From positions 186,001-250,000 of the forward strand of contig QOQW01000001.1 of NCBI GenBank assembly GCA_003327425.1: a stretch of 64,000 nt of DNA, given 5' to 3'. Numbering within the stretch: the stretch's first letter is position 1; each line of letters starts with the position of its first letter. The stretch comes from Candidatus Ozemibacter sibiricus (GTDB taxonomy: Bacteria > Muiribacteriota > Ozemobacteria > Ozemobacterales > Ozemobacteraceae). Below are positions 44,915-52,428 of this stretch, piece after piece. A model generated the notes under the pieces. The model ran no database searches and had not been told where the DNA came from. It worked only from the letters and a program-made list of their open reading frames with translations. The position numbers were made by a program, and so were the translations under genes.

Positions 44915-46656
44915 CAGGCATGCTCGCAGGCAGGGGTCGCCTGGCGGAGGAGGTCTTCGACCTCCTCGGCCGTGCGGCAGACCAGCAACTGCTCGGCCAG
45001 ACGCTCTGCCGCCTGGCAGGACCACTGGCGGACCGCCTGTTTGACGCGGGTGAGACTGGACGGTGTCATGGAAAACTGGCGCAACCCGAGGCCCAGCAGC
45101 ATTCCGGTGTAGCGCGGATCGCCCGCCAGCTCGCCGCAGATGGTGACCGGCTTGCCGGCCTCTCGACCGGCCTGCGCCACCTCGTGCAGCAACCGGAGAA
45201 CGGCCGGGTGGGTCGGCTGGTACAGGTGGGCGACCCGGGAGTTGGTGCGGTCGACGGCCAGCGTATACTGTACCAGGTCATTGCTGCCGATCGAAAAGAA
45301 ATCGACTTCCTGGGCGAAGGCCCGCGCCATCAGGGCGGTCGAAGGAATCTCGACCATGATGCCGAGGGGCGGCGGGGCCGAGGGCCCCAGGCCTTTCGCG
45401 CGGATTTCGGCCAGGGTCTCGGTCAGGAGATCCCGGCTGCGCCGGAACTCCTGCAGCGTGGAAACCATCGGCAGGAGGATTTTGATGGGAGGGGGCAGGT
45501 TCGGGGGGCAAGCCCGCAGCATCGCCCGGAACTGGGTGCGCAGGATGTCCGGGCGGTCGAGGGCCATGCGAATGGCCCGCCACCCCAGTTCAGGATTCTT
45601 CTCGAGGATTTCGCCGCCGAGGTGGGGCAGTTTCTCGCCGCCCAGGTCGATGGTGCGGAACGTGACTTCGCGCGGCGACATCCGTTTGACCACGGCCGCA
45701 TAGGTTTCCACCAGCTCGTCTTCGGTGGGAAACCGCCGCCGGGTGAGGTAGGCGAACTCGGTGCGGTAGAGGCCGATGCCGTCGGCGTGGTTGGCCAGAA
45801 CGGCATCGACGTCCTGCAGTTTGCCGATGTTGGCCTGCAGGATCACCGGCGTCCCATCTCGGGTGACCGAAGGCTGGGTCAGGTCGGCCTGCATCGATTG
45901 CAGGCTGGCCTCGTACCGCTGGAGATGGCTCTTGAATTCTTCGACGCGGGAAGGCGCCGGATTCACTTCCAGGGTGCCGTTGATGCCGTCGATCAGCAGG
46001 AGGTCGCCGCGATTCACCGACCGGACCAGGTGCTTGACCTGGATCAAGGCGGGAATGGACAGCGACCGCGCGAGAATCGAGGCATGCGAGGTGGGGGTGC
46101 CTTCTTCGATGGCGATGCCCCGCACGTGGCGGGGGTCGAAATCGGCGATCTCCGAAGGCGTGAGGCTCTCGGCGATGATGATGACCCCCTCCTGGAGGTC
46201 GGCCAGCGGTTGCAGTCCTGCCTCGCCTTCGCAATTGCGCAGGATCCGTTGTCCGACGTCGAGGATGTCGATCGCCTTGCCCTGGAACTGAGGGTCGGGA
46301 AGTTTGCGGAAGAACTCGCTATAATCTTTGATGACCGATGAGAGGACGGCCTCGGCGTTCAGGCGGCGGTCGCGAATGCGCTTTTCGACCTCTTTCTTCA
46401 GGTCGGGATCGTCGAGCAGCGTCAGATGGGCCTGGAAGATGTTGGCGATCTCCAGGCTGCTCTTGATATGGGGCAGTTCAAGCAGATTGAGGATTTCGGC
46501 GCGAGAAAGCTGCAGGGCGTTCTGGAACCGGGCGATCTCATGATCGATGGCCTGTGGAGCCACGCTCACGCTCGGTACGGTATCGAGCTGGAAATGACGG
46601 ATGCAAAAAGCCTTCCCGATGGCGTACCCCGGGGAGATGGCCAGCCCTTTCAGCAT
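44914..46656 (-). CDS. ptsI: Phosphoenolpyruvate-protein phosphotransferase (PTS enzyme I)
   Basis: 580 residues from ATG 46656, the usual enzyme I length. AGGG lies seven bases upstream, and the conserved LKGLAISPGYAIGKAF begins at residue 2. The track start (46788) and an ATG at 46686 are excluded because a promoter -10 box covers 46685-46690. The phospho-histidine motif GTPTSHASILAR, the PEP-binding region TVRTIDLGGEK-like FRTIDLGGEKLP, and the active cysteine in CGELAGD are intact. It takes phosphate from PEP and passes it to HPr. No HPr or sugar permease is in the window, so a regulatory PTS is possible. Confidence 0.93.
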   Translation of the reverse strand: MLKGLAISPGYAIGKAFCIRHFQLDTVPSVSVAPQAIDHEIARFQNALQLSRAEILNLLELPHIKSSLEIANIFQAHLTLLDDPDLKKEVEKRIRDRRLNAEAVLSSVIKDYSEFFRKLPDPQFQGKAIDILDVGQRILRNCEGEAGLQPLADLQEGVIIIAESLTPSEIADFDPRHVRGIAIEEGTPTSHASILARSLSIPALIQVKHLVRSVNRGDLLLIDGINGTLEVNPAPSRVEEFKSHLQRYEASLQSMQADLTQPSVTRDGTPVILQANIGKLQDVDAVLANHADGIGLYRTEFAYLTRRRFPTEDELVETYAAVVKRMSPREVTFRTIDLGGEKLPHLGGEILEKNPELGWRAIRMALDRPDILRTQFRAMLRACPPNLPPPIKILLPMVSTLQEFRRSRDLLTETLAEIRAKGLGPSAPPPLGIMVEIPSTALMARAFAQEVDFFSIGSNDLVQYTLAVDRTNSRVAHLYQPTHPAVLRLLHEVAQAGREAGKPVTICGELAGDPRYTGMLLGLGLRQFSMTPSSLTRVKQAVRQWSCQAAERLAEQLLVCRTAEEVEDLLRQATPACEHA

Positions 46657-46665
46657 GGAAAACCC

Positions 46666-46694
46666 TTGCAATTCATTGCCGGACATCCTATCAT
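46666..46694 (+). promoter_or_regulatory. Promoter for surE
   Basis: TTGCAA, 17 bases, TATCAT; 47 bases before the surE ATG. Its -10 box overlaps that of the opposing ptsI promoter by two bases. Confidence 0.65.
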
Positions 46695-46713
46695 GACTCT
46701 CCATCTCGAGCAA
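46685..46713 (-). promoter_or_regulatory. Promoter for ptsI
   Basis: On the minus strand TTGCTC, 17 bases, TAGGAT. Transcription would start near 46678, which supports ATG 46656 as the ptsI start codon. It is interleaved with the surE promoter. Confidence 0.55.
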
Positions 46714-46741
46714 GTTGTCAAGGGGCGTCCCGCTTATCGCC

Positions 46742-47506
46742 ATGAAGATTCTTCTCAGCAACGATGATGGTATCCACGCGCGTGGCATTGTCGCCCTGGC
46801 CGAGGCCCTTCTGCCCTATGGCGAGGTGACCGTGGTCGCACCCAATCGGGAACGCAGCGCGTGCAGCCATTCCCTGACCCTCGAACACCCCCTTCGCACC
46901 GGCCCGGTCGATTTCCCGGTGCCCGTTTCTCGTGCCCTCTCCGTCAACGGCACCCCAGCCGATTGCGTGAAGCTGGGGCTGTCCAAATTGCTGGAGAGTC
47001 CTCCCGACTTCGTCATCAGCGGCATCAACAAAGGGGCCAACCTCACGGTCGACGTCTTCTACTCGGGCACCGTCGCGGCCGCCTTCGAAGGGGTATTCAG
47101 CGGCATTCCGGCCATCGCCTTCTCCTTGGACTCCTTCGCCCCCGATGCCGACTATCGACCGGCCCAGGCCTGGGTACGACGGGTTCTCGACCGGATCCTC
47201 GCCGAGGGGCCGGATCGGGGGTTCGTCTACAATGTCAACATTCCTGCCCTTCCTGAGTCCGAAATCAAGGGGATGAAAGTCACTCGCCTGGGCAAAGTCC
47301 GATATCGCGATTCCTACGAACTTCGGCATGATCCCGTCGGACGCCCCTATTACTGGTTGTCCGGAGAACCGGTGATCCTCGACCAGGATCCCGATGCCGA
47401 CATCAATGCCGTGCGCGCCGGATATGTGTCGGTCACCCCGCTGACGGGCGAGCGCACCGACGTGGCCGTCTTCAGGAAATGGCAGACCGGAAGGGACCAA
47501 CCATGA
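46742..47506 (+). CDS. surE: 5'/3'-nucleotidase SurE
   Basis: 254 residues from ATG 46742; the track start at 46715 lies too far upstream. The N-terminus MKILLSNDDGIHARGI carries the metal-binding Asp-Asp, followed by VVAPNRERSACSHSLT, SVNGTPADCVKLGL, SGINKGANL and YSGTVAAAFEG, all SurE hallmarks. It hydrolyses nucleoside monophosphates and exopolyphosphate and is linked to stationary-phase survival. Its stop overlaps the next gene's ATG by four bases, so it is co-translated with the nitrilase. Confidence 0.95.
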   Translation: MKILLSNDDGIHARGIVALAEALLPYGEVTVVAPNRERSACSHSLTLEHPLRTGPVDFPVPVSRALSVNGTPADCVKLGLSKLLESPPDFVISGINKGANLTVDVFYSGTVAAAFEGVFSGIPAIAFSLDSFAPDADYRPAQAWVRRVLDRILAEGPDRGFVYNVNIPALPESEIKGMKVTRLGKVRYRDSYELRHDPVGRPYYWLSGEPVILDQDPDADINAVRAGYVSVTPLTGERTDVAVFRKWQTGRDQP

Positions 47507-48309
47507 GCCCGGCCGTTCTCCCCGGCGATCTGCGAGTCGCCACCCTCCAATGGGATGTCTCCTCAAAAGACCCCGGTCACAATCTGGCCGCTGTCGAACG
47601 GCTGACAGAGCAGGCGGCGCGGGCCGGGGCGCATCTTGTCGTCCTGCCGGAGATGTGGTCGCGCAGCTTCTGCGGACCAGACCTGCCGTCAGAGGCTGCC
47701 TGTCTGCCAGAACGACTCGCTTTCCTCCGAGCACTGGCCGTCAGGCATCGTCTCTGGATCGCCGGCACCCTTCCCGAGCCGGGAGATGGCATCAAGGTCT
47801 TCAACGCCCTCCACCTGATCGATGCCGAAGGCGTGATTCGCCTGCACTACCGAAAGGTGCATCTGTTTCCCTTGACCGGAGAACCCGACCATTTCCTGCC
47901 CGGAACGCACGTCCCCGAGGTCTGTCAGGCCGGCCCCTGGCTGATCGGTGTGGGCATCTGCTACGATTTGCGGTTTCCCGAGCTGTTCCGCCTGCAAGCT
48001 CGGCGAGGGGCCAATCTGTTCCTGGTGCCGGCCCAGTTTCCCAAGCCGCGTCAAGAGCCCTTCCGATTGTTGGGCCGGGCTCGCGCGCTCGACTGCCAGG
48101 CGGCGGTGGTGTGCGTCAATCGGACCGGCGAAGATGGTCGTCTTGCGTTTTTCGGGGGCAGCCTGGCTTGCGATAGTTTCGGCAACATCCTGTGGGAAAT
48201 GGGGCCACAAGAAGGTGTACACGTTGGGGATATCCGGGTTGACGAGATCGTCGCCCACCGCCGGGATTACCCCTTCCTCGAATCCATGCCTCTCCTGCCC
48301 AAGACCTGA
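47503..48309 (+). CDS. Carbon-nitrogen hydrolase (nitrilase superfamily, omega-amidase-like)
   Basis: 268 residues from ATG 47503 (ATGA overlap with surE); the track start is in the surE end. The catalytic triad is complete: Glu in VVLPEMW, Lys in HYRKVHLF and Cys in GVGICYDLRFPELFR. The RKVHLF and CYDLRFPE patterns and the size fit the omega-amidase/Nit2 and YafV group, which hydrolyses alpha-keto-amides such as 2-oxoglutaramate and repairs deaminated glutathione in Nit1 relatives. The exact substrate is open. It is followed 31 bases later by birA. Confidence 0.88.
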   Translation: MSPAVLPGDLRVATLQWDVSSKDPGHNLAAVERLTEQAARAGAHLVVLPEMWSRSFCGPDLPSEAACLPERLAFLRALAVRHRLWIAGTLPEPGDGIKVFNALHLIDAEGVIRLHYRKVHLFPLTGEPDHFLPGTHVPEVCQAGPWLIGVGICYDLRFPELFRLQARRGANLFLVPAQFPKPRQEPFRLLGRARALDCQAAVVCVNRTGEDGRLAFFGGSLACDSFGNILWEMGPQEGVHVGDIRVDEIVAHRRDYPFLESMPLLPKT

Positions 48310-48340
48310 TCCTGCCTGAGTCGCCCTGAGATCTCAACGC

Positions 48341-49165
48341 ATGTGGTGCGCTCACGAGGACTGGGAGGGCGTGTCGCGAGAGCTGACGGCCATCGCCGGG
48401 TTCGAGCGACATGCGTTCGCCTGGGTGGCAGCCACCGGGTCGACCAACGATGATCTGAAGCCGGTCTGGCTGGAGGGGGACGGCCCGCCCCGCCTCCTGG
48501 TGGCAGGCCATCAGACGCGTGGCCGCGGTCGCCTGGGCCGCGCGTGGTACGACGAACCCCGCCGGAGCCTGCTGTTTTCATTCTGCTGGGAATGGCCGCT
48601 CGCTCTATTGGAAGAGTGTGTGCTCAATCCGGCCTTGCTGGCCGGTCTGGCGGTCCATGCCGCGGTGCAACGGCTGGGCGCGAGCGAGGTGACCCTCAAG
48701 TGGCCGAACGACGTGATGAGCGGCCGTCGCAAGCTGGCTGGCATCCTGGTCGAGACGGCGCCCCGTGGCGAATCCCTGCGCGGCATCATCGGGATCGGGA
48801 TCAACGTGCAGCCATTCGCTGCGCCTCGTTCGATTTCAGAGGGAACAGGCGGGGCCGGTCGTATGCCCGTTTCCCTTCATGAGCTGGGGATGGAAGGCCT
48901 CTCTGGCCCCCAGGTTCTCACAGCCGTTCTGATCGCCTGGGGGGCGCTCGTGGGACGATGGATGGATCATGCGCTGCTCGAGGAGGCCCGACGGGCTGGC
49001 CGTGACTTCTTCGGGATTCCCCATGCCCTTCGCCTGCCCGATGGAACAGAAATGCGGGGCATCCCGCTCGATCTCGTGCCCCCGGGCGGGAAGCTCCTTT
49101 TCCAAGCGGAGAGCGGAGAACGGCTCCTCGTGACCGGGGCCCATTCCCTCGAGCGCCTCGATTAG
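48341..49165 (+). CDS. birA: Biotin-[acetyl-CoA-carboxylase] ligase
   Basis: 274 residues. It attaches biotin to the carrier protein of biotin-dependent carboxylases through biotinyl-AMP. The motifs GSTNDDLK, the adenylate loop GRGRLGRAW, LKWPNDVM and RRKLAGILVE are present. A C-terminal SH3-like domain follows (GIPLDLVPPGGKLLF). There is no N-terminal winged-helix domain, so it is the monofunctional class that cannot repress bio genes. The start at 48341 has only a weak ribosome-binding site. A strong hairpin lies after the stop. Confidence 0.93.
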   Translation: MWCAHEDWEGVSRELTAIAGFERHAFAWVAATGSTNDDLKPVWLEGDGPPRLLVAGHQTRGRGRLGRAWYDEPRRSLLFSFCWEWPLALLEECVLNPALLAGLAVHAAVQRLGASEVTLKWPNDVMSGRRKLAGILVETAPRGESLRGIIGIGINVQPFAAPRSISEGTGGAGRMPVSLHELGMEGLSGPQVLTAVLIAWGALVGRWMDHALLEEARRAGRDFFGIPHALRLPDGTEMRGIPLDLVPPGGKLLFQAESGERLLVTGAHSLERLD

Positions 49166-49232
49166 ACGGCCTTTGGCGAGGGGGGCGCCATCGTTCGACT
49201 CGACCTGCTCAGATGGCGGCTCGGCAGAATAG

Positions 49233-49266
49233 AACCACCCCGGGAGAGATCCTGCCCGGGGTGGTT
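49233..49266. terminator. Bidirectional hairpin between convergent birA and secreted-protein genes
   Basis: A perfect 12-bp stem AACCACCCCGGG / CCCGGGGTGGTT with a 10-base loop sits between the converging stop codons (49165 and 49284). T-tracts are poor on both sides, but position and stability suggest a shared terminator. Confidence 0.7.
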
Positions 49267-49283
49267 GGGAACGGTGGCTGGAC

Positions 49284-51467
49284 TCAGAGATCGGCGACAG
49301 GGATGGAAAGTTTGTACGAGAAGGGCGCTTTCCGGCTGTTGCCGTAGATCCAGATGTAGGCTTCGGCGGTGGGCTGGGCGAAGAGGTGTTCGAAGACGTC
49401 GCCGCCCAGGCTGGCCAGGGGGAGTTCTTTCTTGGCGTTGCCGTCGAAGATCACGATGGTGACAGAATTGCGATCGACTTCGCGAGAGACATCCAGCGCG
49501 AAGGACAGCTTGGTATTCTTGTTCACGGTGGCGGCGGTGGGGAAGGGATCGCTGATGAAATCGAACGATTGCGCCGCCTTGGTGACGGGGTTCTTGACCG
49601 ACAGGCTCAAGAGATACGGGCGGTCAGGCGTGGTAGTGCCATCCTGGCTCGAACCGAAGTGGGCAGAACCCGCCTGGGCGGCGGCCATGCGGGTGTCCTC
49701 CCCGGACCCGGCGGCGCCATAGGAGGCTCCGGTGCCCGGCATCCCATCGGGTTCCTGATGACCGGTAGCGCCCGGAGCGGAGGATTGAGCGCCGTCGCCG
49801 CCTGCGGCGGAGGAGTCGACCGCGGCATCGTTGGCACTCTCATCGGCGGACGAAGCACTGGTGCGGAACCCTGGTTCCCCGCTCTGGCGCCCCTTGGCAG
49901 AGCCATACCGGCCGGCGCTCCGATCGGAGGCATCGGCTCCTGGGAGGTCGGCGGCGGTCGTTCCCTGGGATGGCTCGCTGTTGCTGCGGTTGGCGCCCTG
50001 CAGGCCGGCCAGGCGTTGGCCGTCCAGGCCGCTGGCGCCGCCGGAACGGCCCGCCCCGTTCGCACCTCGGCCGTTGCGACCGGCCGCCCCGGAGGCGGAG
50101 CCGCCCTCGCCGTCGAGACCGCCGGGCCCGGCCACCAGCGACATCGAGGGATCGGCGTACAGATCGCTCAGGTCGGCCCGACTGCCCTGACCGATTACGC
50201 CGCCTTCGGAAGAGGAAGAGGAATCATACCCGCCAGCGAAGGAGGAGGCGGCGGCGGAGCCCTGGCCGCGCGCCGCGGCGGAACCGCCCGCCGCCCCGCT
50301 GCCGCCGGCGAAGGTGCCGGGGGCGGGGTCGTCATTGCTGGTGCGGCGTTGATCGGCATCGATGGAGCGGTTCTTGAAGTCGAGGGGATAGACCGGGATG
50401 GTGACCCGGATGATTTCTTCTTCTCGGCCGGTCAACGGATGCTTGTAGTTGACCCGAGCGGTGTACCGCTCGAGATCGGGGACACGGAAAATGTGGCGGT
50501 ATGCCCGCATTTCATCTTTGGGTACGACGGTGTCGCCTTCGTTGTCGGTGACGATGAGGGTCAGGTCTTCCTCGCGAATCTTGTCTTTGTTGAAATCGAG
50601 CGTGATTTTGACGCGAGTGTCTTCGGGAACCGGGGGATTTTTGTCGACCAACGGCGTGACAGGGAGACGCTGATCAGGGAAGACGTTCTTGGGGTAGCCC
50701 TTTTCGCGCTGGTCGACGGGATTCTGGATGACCAGTTGCACCTCGGCGGGGGGGAGTCTGGGAGGGGCGACCTCGACCCCGGCCGGCGGGGGTGGCGCAG
50801 CCGGCGGGGCTTTGGGAGGCGGAGCGCTGGTTTTTCCGGTCGAGGGAGGGGCAGCCGGCGGTGCTTTGGGGGGGGCGGCAGGGGTGCCGGCCGGCGGCCC
50901 GCTGGGAGGAGAGCCGCCCGGGGTGCCAGGACCGCTCACGGTGGCAGGAGGGGCCTTGGGCGGAGCGGCGGGCGTGGAGCCGCTGGAGGAAGGAGGCGCG
51001 GCGGGGGTCGAAGTGCCGCCGCCCGGACCGGAGGATTGTCCGGGTTTGCTTTCGGTGCCGATCTTGCCCTGCTGCCATTCTTCCTTCACTTCCATGGGCT
51101 TGCCATCGGGGCCGATCTTCCATTTCTTTTGCCAGGTCCAGACCCAGCCTGAGCCGCCATTGGAGTTCTTGATCTTCTCGGCGGCGTTGTTCAGGAAGTC
51201 GTTGACGAACCCTTTCTGCTGGTCGGTGCCAGAGCCGGAGACGATCTTGCCATTGTCGCGGGAGCCGCCGGAAGTGGTGATGACGGTTTCGATCTTGTCG
51301 CCGCCACTCGTCCCGGAGGTGCCGCCAGAAGAAGGATTGTTGAAGCCGCTGTTGGGGTTTTCCCAGGGCAGGCTGCCCGGGGCTGGTTGCGCCAGGAGCA
51401 AAGGCTGGCAGCCTAGAACCAGCAGGAAAACGATCAGGGCGAACGGCCATCGCAGGTGAGCAGTCAT
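49284..51467 (-). CDS. Secreted Pro/Gly/Ser-rich protein with two related beta domains
   Basis: 727 residues from ATG 51467; the track start (51575) lies upstream of the promoter. The signal segment (PFALIVFLLVLGCQPLLLAQ) could end as a Sec signal or as a lipoprotein at LGC. A Pro-rich stretch (about 160-250) repeats PPKAPPA. A beta domain at about 275-370 (RVKITLDFNKDKIREEDLTL to IRVTIPV) resembles the last 80 residues (LSFALDVSREVDRNSVTIVI to YKLSIPV). Between them lie 250 residues of Gly/Ser/Ala-rich sequence. It is probably an extended surface or envelope protein; no enzymatic motif is seen. Confidence 0.75.
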   Translation of the reverse strand: MTAHLRWPFALIVFLLVLGCQPLLLAQPAPGSLPWENPNSGFNNPSSGGTSGTSGGDKIETVITTSGGSRDNGKIVSGSGTDQQKGFVNDFLNNAAEKIKNSNGGSGWVWTWQKKWKIGPDGKPMEVKEEWQQGKIGTESKPGQSSGPGGGTSTPAAPPSSSGSTPAAPPKAPPATVSGPGTPGGSPPSGPPAGTPAAPPKAPPAAPPSTGKTSAPPPKAPPAAPPPPAGVEVAPPRLPPAEVQLVIQNPVDQREKGYPKNVFPDQRLPVTPLVDKNPPVPEDTRVKITLDFNKDKIREEDLTLIVTDNEGDTVVPKDEMRAYRHIFRVPDLERYTARVNYKHPLTGREEEIIRVTIPVYPLDFKNRSIDADQRRTSNDDPAPGTFAGGSGAAGGSAAARGQGSAAASSFAGGYDSSSSSEGGVIGQGSRADLSDLYADPSMSLVAGPGGLDGEGGSASGAAGRNGRGANGAGRSGGASGLDGQRLAGLQGANRSNSEPSQGTTAADLPGADASDRSAGRYGSAKGRQSGEPGFRTSASSADESANDAAVDSSAAGGDGAQSSAPGATGHQEPDGMPGTGASYGAAGSGEDTRMAAAQAGSAHFGSSQDGTTTPDRPYLLSLSVKNPVTKAAQSFDFISDPFPTAATVNKNTKLSFALDVSREVDRNSVTIVIFDGNAKKELPLASLGGDVFEHLFAQPTAEAYIWIYGNSRKAPFSYKLSIPVADL
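50780..50985 (-). repeat. In-gene repeats coding for AAPPKAPPA
   Basis: Three imperfect copies of a unit encoding (A/P)PPKAPPA lie in the Pro-rich linker of the secreted protein. They differ at silent positions, so they are old or selected at protein level. Confidence 0.6.
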
Positions 51468-51506
51468 GGTGTACGCTACCCCCTTCGTTATAAATCCCCT
51501 GAGATC

Positions 51507-51536
51507 AGTATACCAAATCCCTGATAAATCTTGCAA
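51507..51536 (-). promoter_or_regulatory. Promoter for the secreted-protein gene
   Basis: On the minus strand TTGCAA, 18 bases, TATACT, ending 40 bases before ATG 51467. A 23-nt conserved element lies five bases upstream of the -35 box. Confidence 0.65.
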
Positions 51537-51541
51537 AAACC

Positions 51542-51564
51542 GACACTCTAGCATGGGTACAGAT
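51542..51564 (-). promoter_or_regulatory. 23-nt conserved element, left copy
   Basis: Minus strand ATCTGTAcccaTGCTAGAGTGTC. It matches the copy at 51717-51739 at 19 of 23 positions, with all differences in the four-base spacer. It may be an operator, an activator site or an extended -10 promoter. Confidence 0.55.
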
Positions 51565-51716
51565 AGCCTTTCCAAGAAACATGAGTCGCTGCTGGCTCAG
51601 GTGCCAGAGCATCTCGAACATCGTGGCCAGGTGGGCTTTCCCCAGGAGGTCGAGGGCAAAGCGTTGGCGAAGACAGGTCGTTGGCCGGGCACGGTCCATC
51701 ACCCGCAGCCTTTTTC

Positions 51717-51739
51717 ATCTGTAGGGTTGCTAGAGTGTC
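51717..51739 (+). promoter_or_regulatory. 23-nt conserved element, right copy
   Basis: Plus strand ATCTGTAgggtTGCTAGAGTGTC, reading toward the YvyF-like gene. It is the inverted counterpart of 51542-51564. The 152 bases between the copies hold no supported gene. Confidence 0.55.
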
Positions 51740-51750
51740 CAAAAACCTTC

Positions 51751-51779
51751 TTGCGTTTCGCCTCCCGCTACTTTATACG
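51751..51779 (+). promoter_or_regulatory. Promoter for the YvyF-like gene
   Basis: TTGCGT, 17 bases, TATACG, ending 49 bases before ATG 51829 and 11 bases after the 23-nt element. Confidence 0.5.
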
Positions 51780-51828
51780 TTTTTCTTGAGCCCGAAGTTG
51801 CATATTCTTTCATCCAAGGGAGGTACCC

Positions 51829-52224
51829 ATGGGGGCGCCCGTTACCCCGAAGCTGATTTCATGCCGCGTCTGCGGGGTCATCATGGTCAAATTCTCCAAA
51901 GATGTCTGCCAGAAATGCTACACGGCCGAGGAGGAGATCTTCGCCCGCGTTCGTGATTACCTGCGGGCCAATCCCGGGGTCACCGTGGAGGAAGTCGCCA
52001 AGGCGGTCCAGACCGAGCCATCGAAGATCGAGTTCTTCATCTCCAGCGGCCGCATGGAGCGGGTGGGGCTGCAGATCGCCCACACCTGCCAGACCTGCAA
52101 CAAGGTCATCAAGGTCGGATTGATCTGTCCCGAATGCAGCAAGGCTCTGAAGGAAAAGGTGAGTACCCTCCAACAGGAGCTCAAAAAGAAACTTCCCGAT
52201 GGCAGCGGGGGGGGGCGTCGCTAG
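51829..52224 (+). CDS. YvyF-like flagellar-regulator-type zinc-ribbon protein
   Basis: 131 residues; ATG follows GGGAGG. The N-terminal ribbon CRVCGVIMVKFSKDVCQKC, a helix-turn-helix (YLRANPGVTVEEVAKAVQTE, then IEFFISSGRM) and a second ribbon CQTCNKVIKVGLICPEC match the YvyF/TIGR03826 family, first described beside flagellar genes in Bacillus (flgM-fliC region). No flagellar gene is in this window, so here it may be a general transcription-linked regulator. All eight zinc-ligand cysteines are present. It is followed by a promoter and the GrpE-like protein gene. Confidence 0.82.
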   Translation: MGAPVTPKLISCRVCGVIMVKFSKDVCQKCYTAEEEIFARVRDYLRANPGVTVEEVAKAVQTEPSKIEFFISSGRMERVGLQIAHTCQTCNKVIKVGLICPECSKALKEKVSTLQQELKKKLPDGSGGGRR

Positions 52225-52262
52225 GAGACCGGCCCCCGGCCGGTGCACGCTGAACATGATGC

Positions 52263-52291
52263 TTGCAATGCCTGGGGGCCTGTGCTAGAGT
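52263..52291 (+). promoter_or_regulatory. Promoter for the GrpE-like gene and possibly the synthetase cluster
   Basis: TTGCAA, 17 bases, TAGAGT, with TGC before the -10 box (extended -10). It starts 39 bases after the YvyF-like stop, and the 138-base leader to ATG 52429 shows no clear riboswitch or T-box. Confidence 0.6.
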
Positions 52292-52428
52292 ATGGCGGTT
52301 TGCTTTCCACCTTGATCGGGCGAGGATTTCCTCTCGTCCTGGTCGGGGCTGTCCCAGTAACCGCCCTCTTCTGGGCGGCGTCCGTGGCCTGCGCGTTCAC
52401 CACCCGGAGGGGAAACTAGGGAGAAGGT

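Noticed and set aside
51542-51739. MITE-like element with 23-bp inverted ends
   Set aside because: No target-site duplication is visible, and each end sits directly before a promoter, so paired regulatory elements explain it better.
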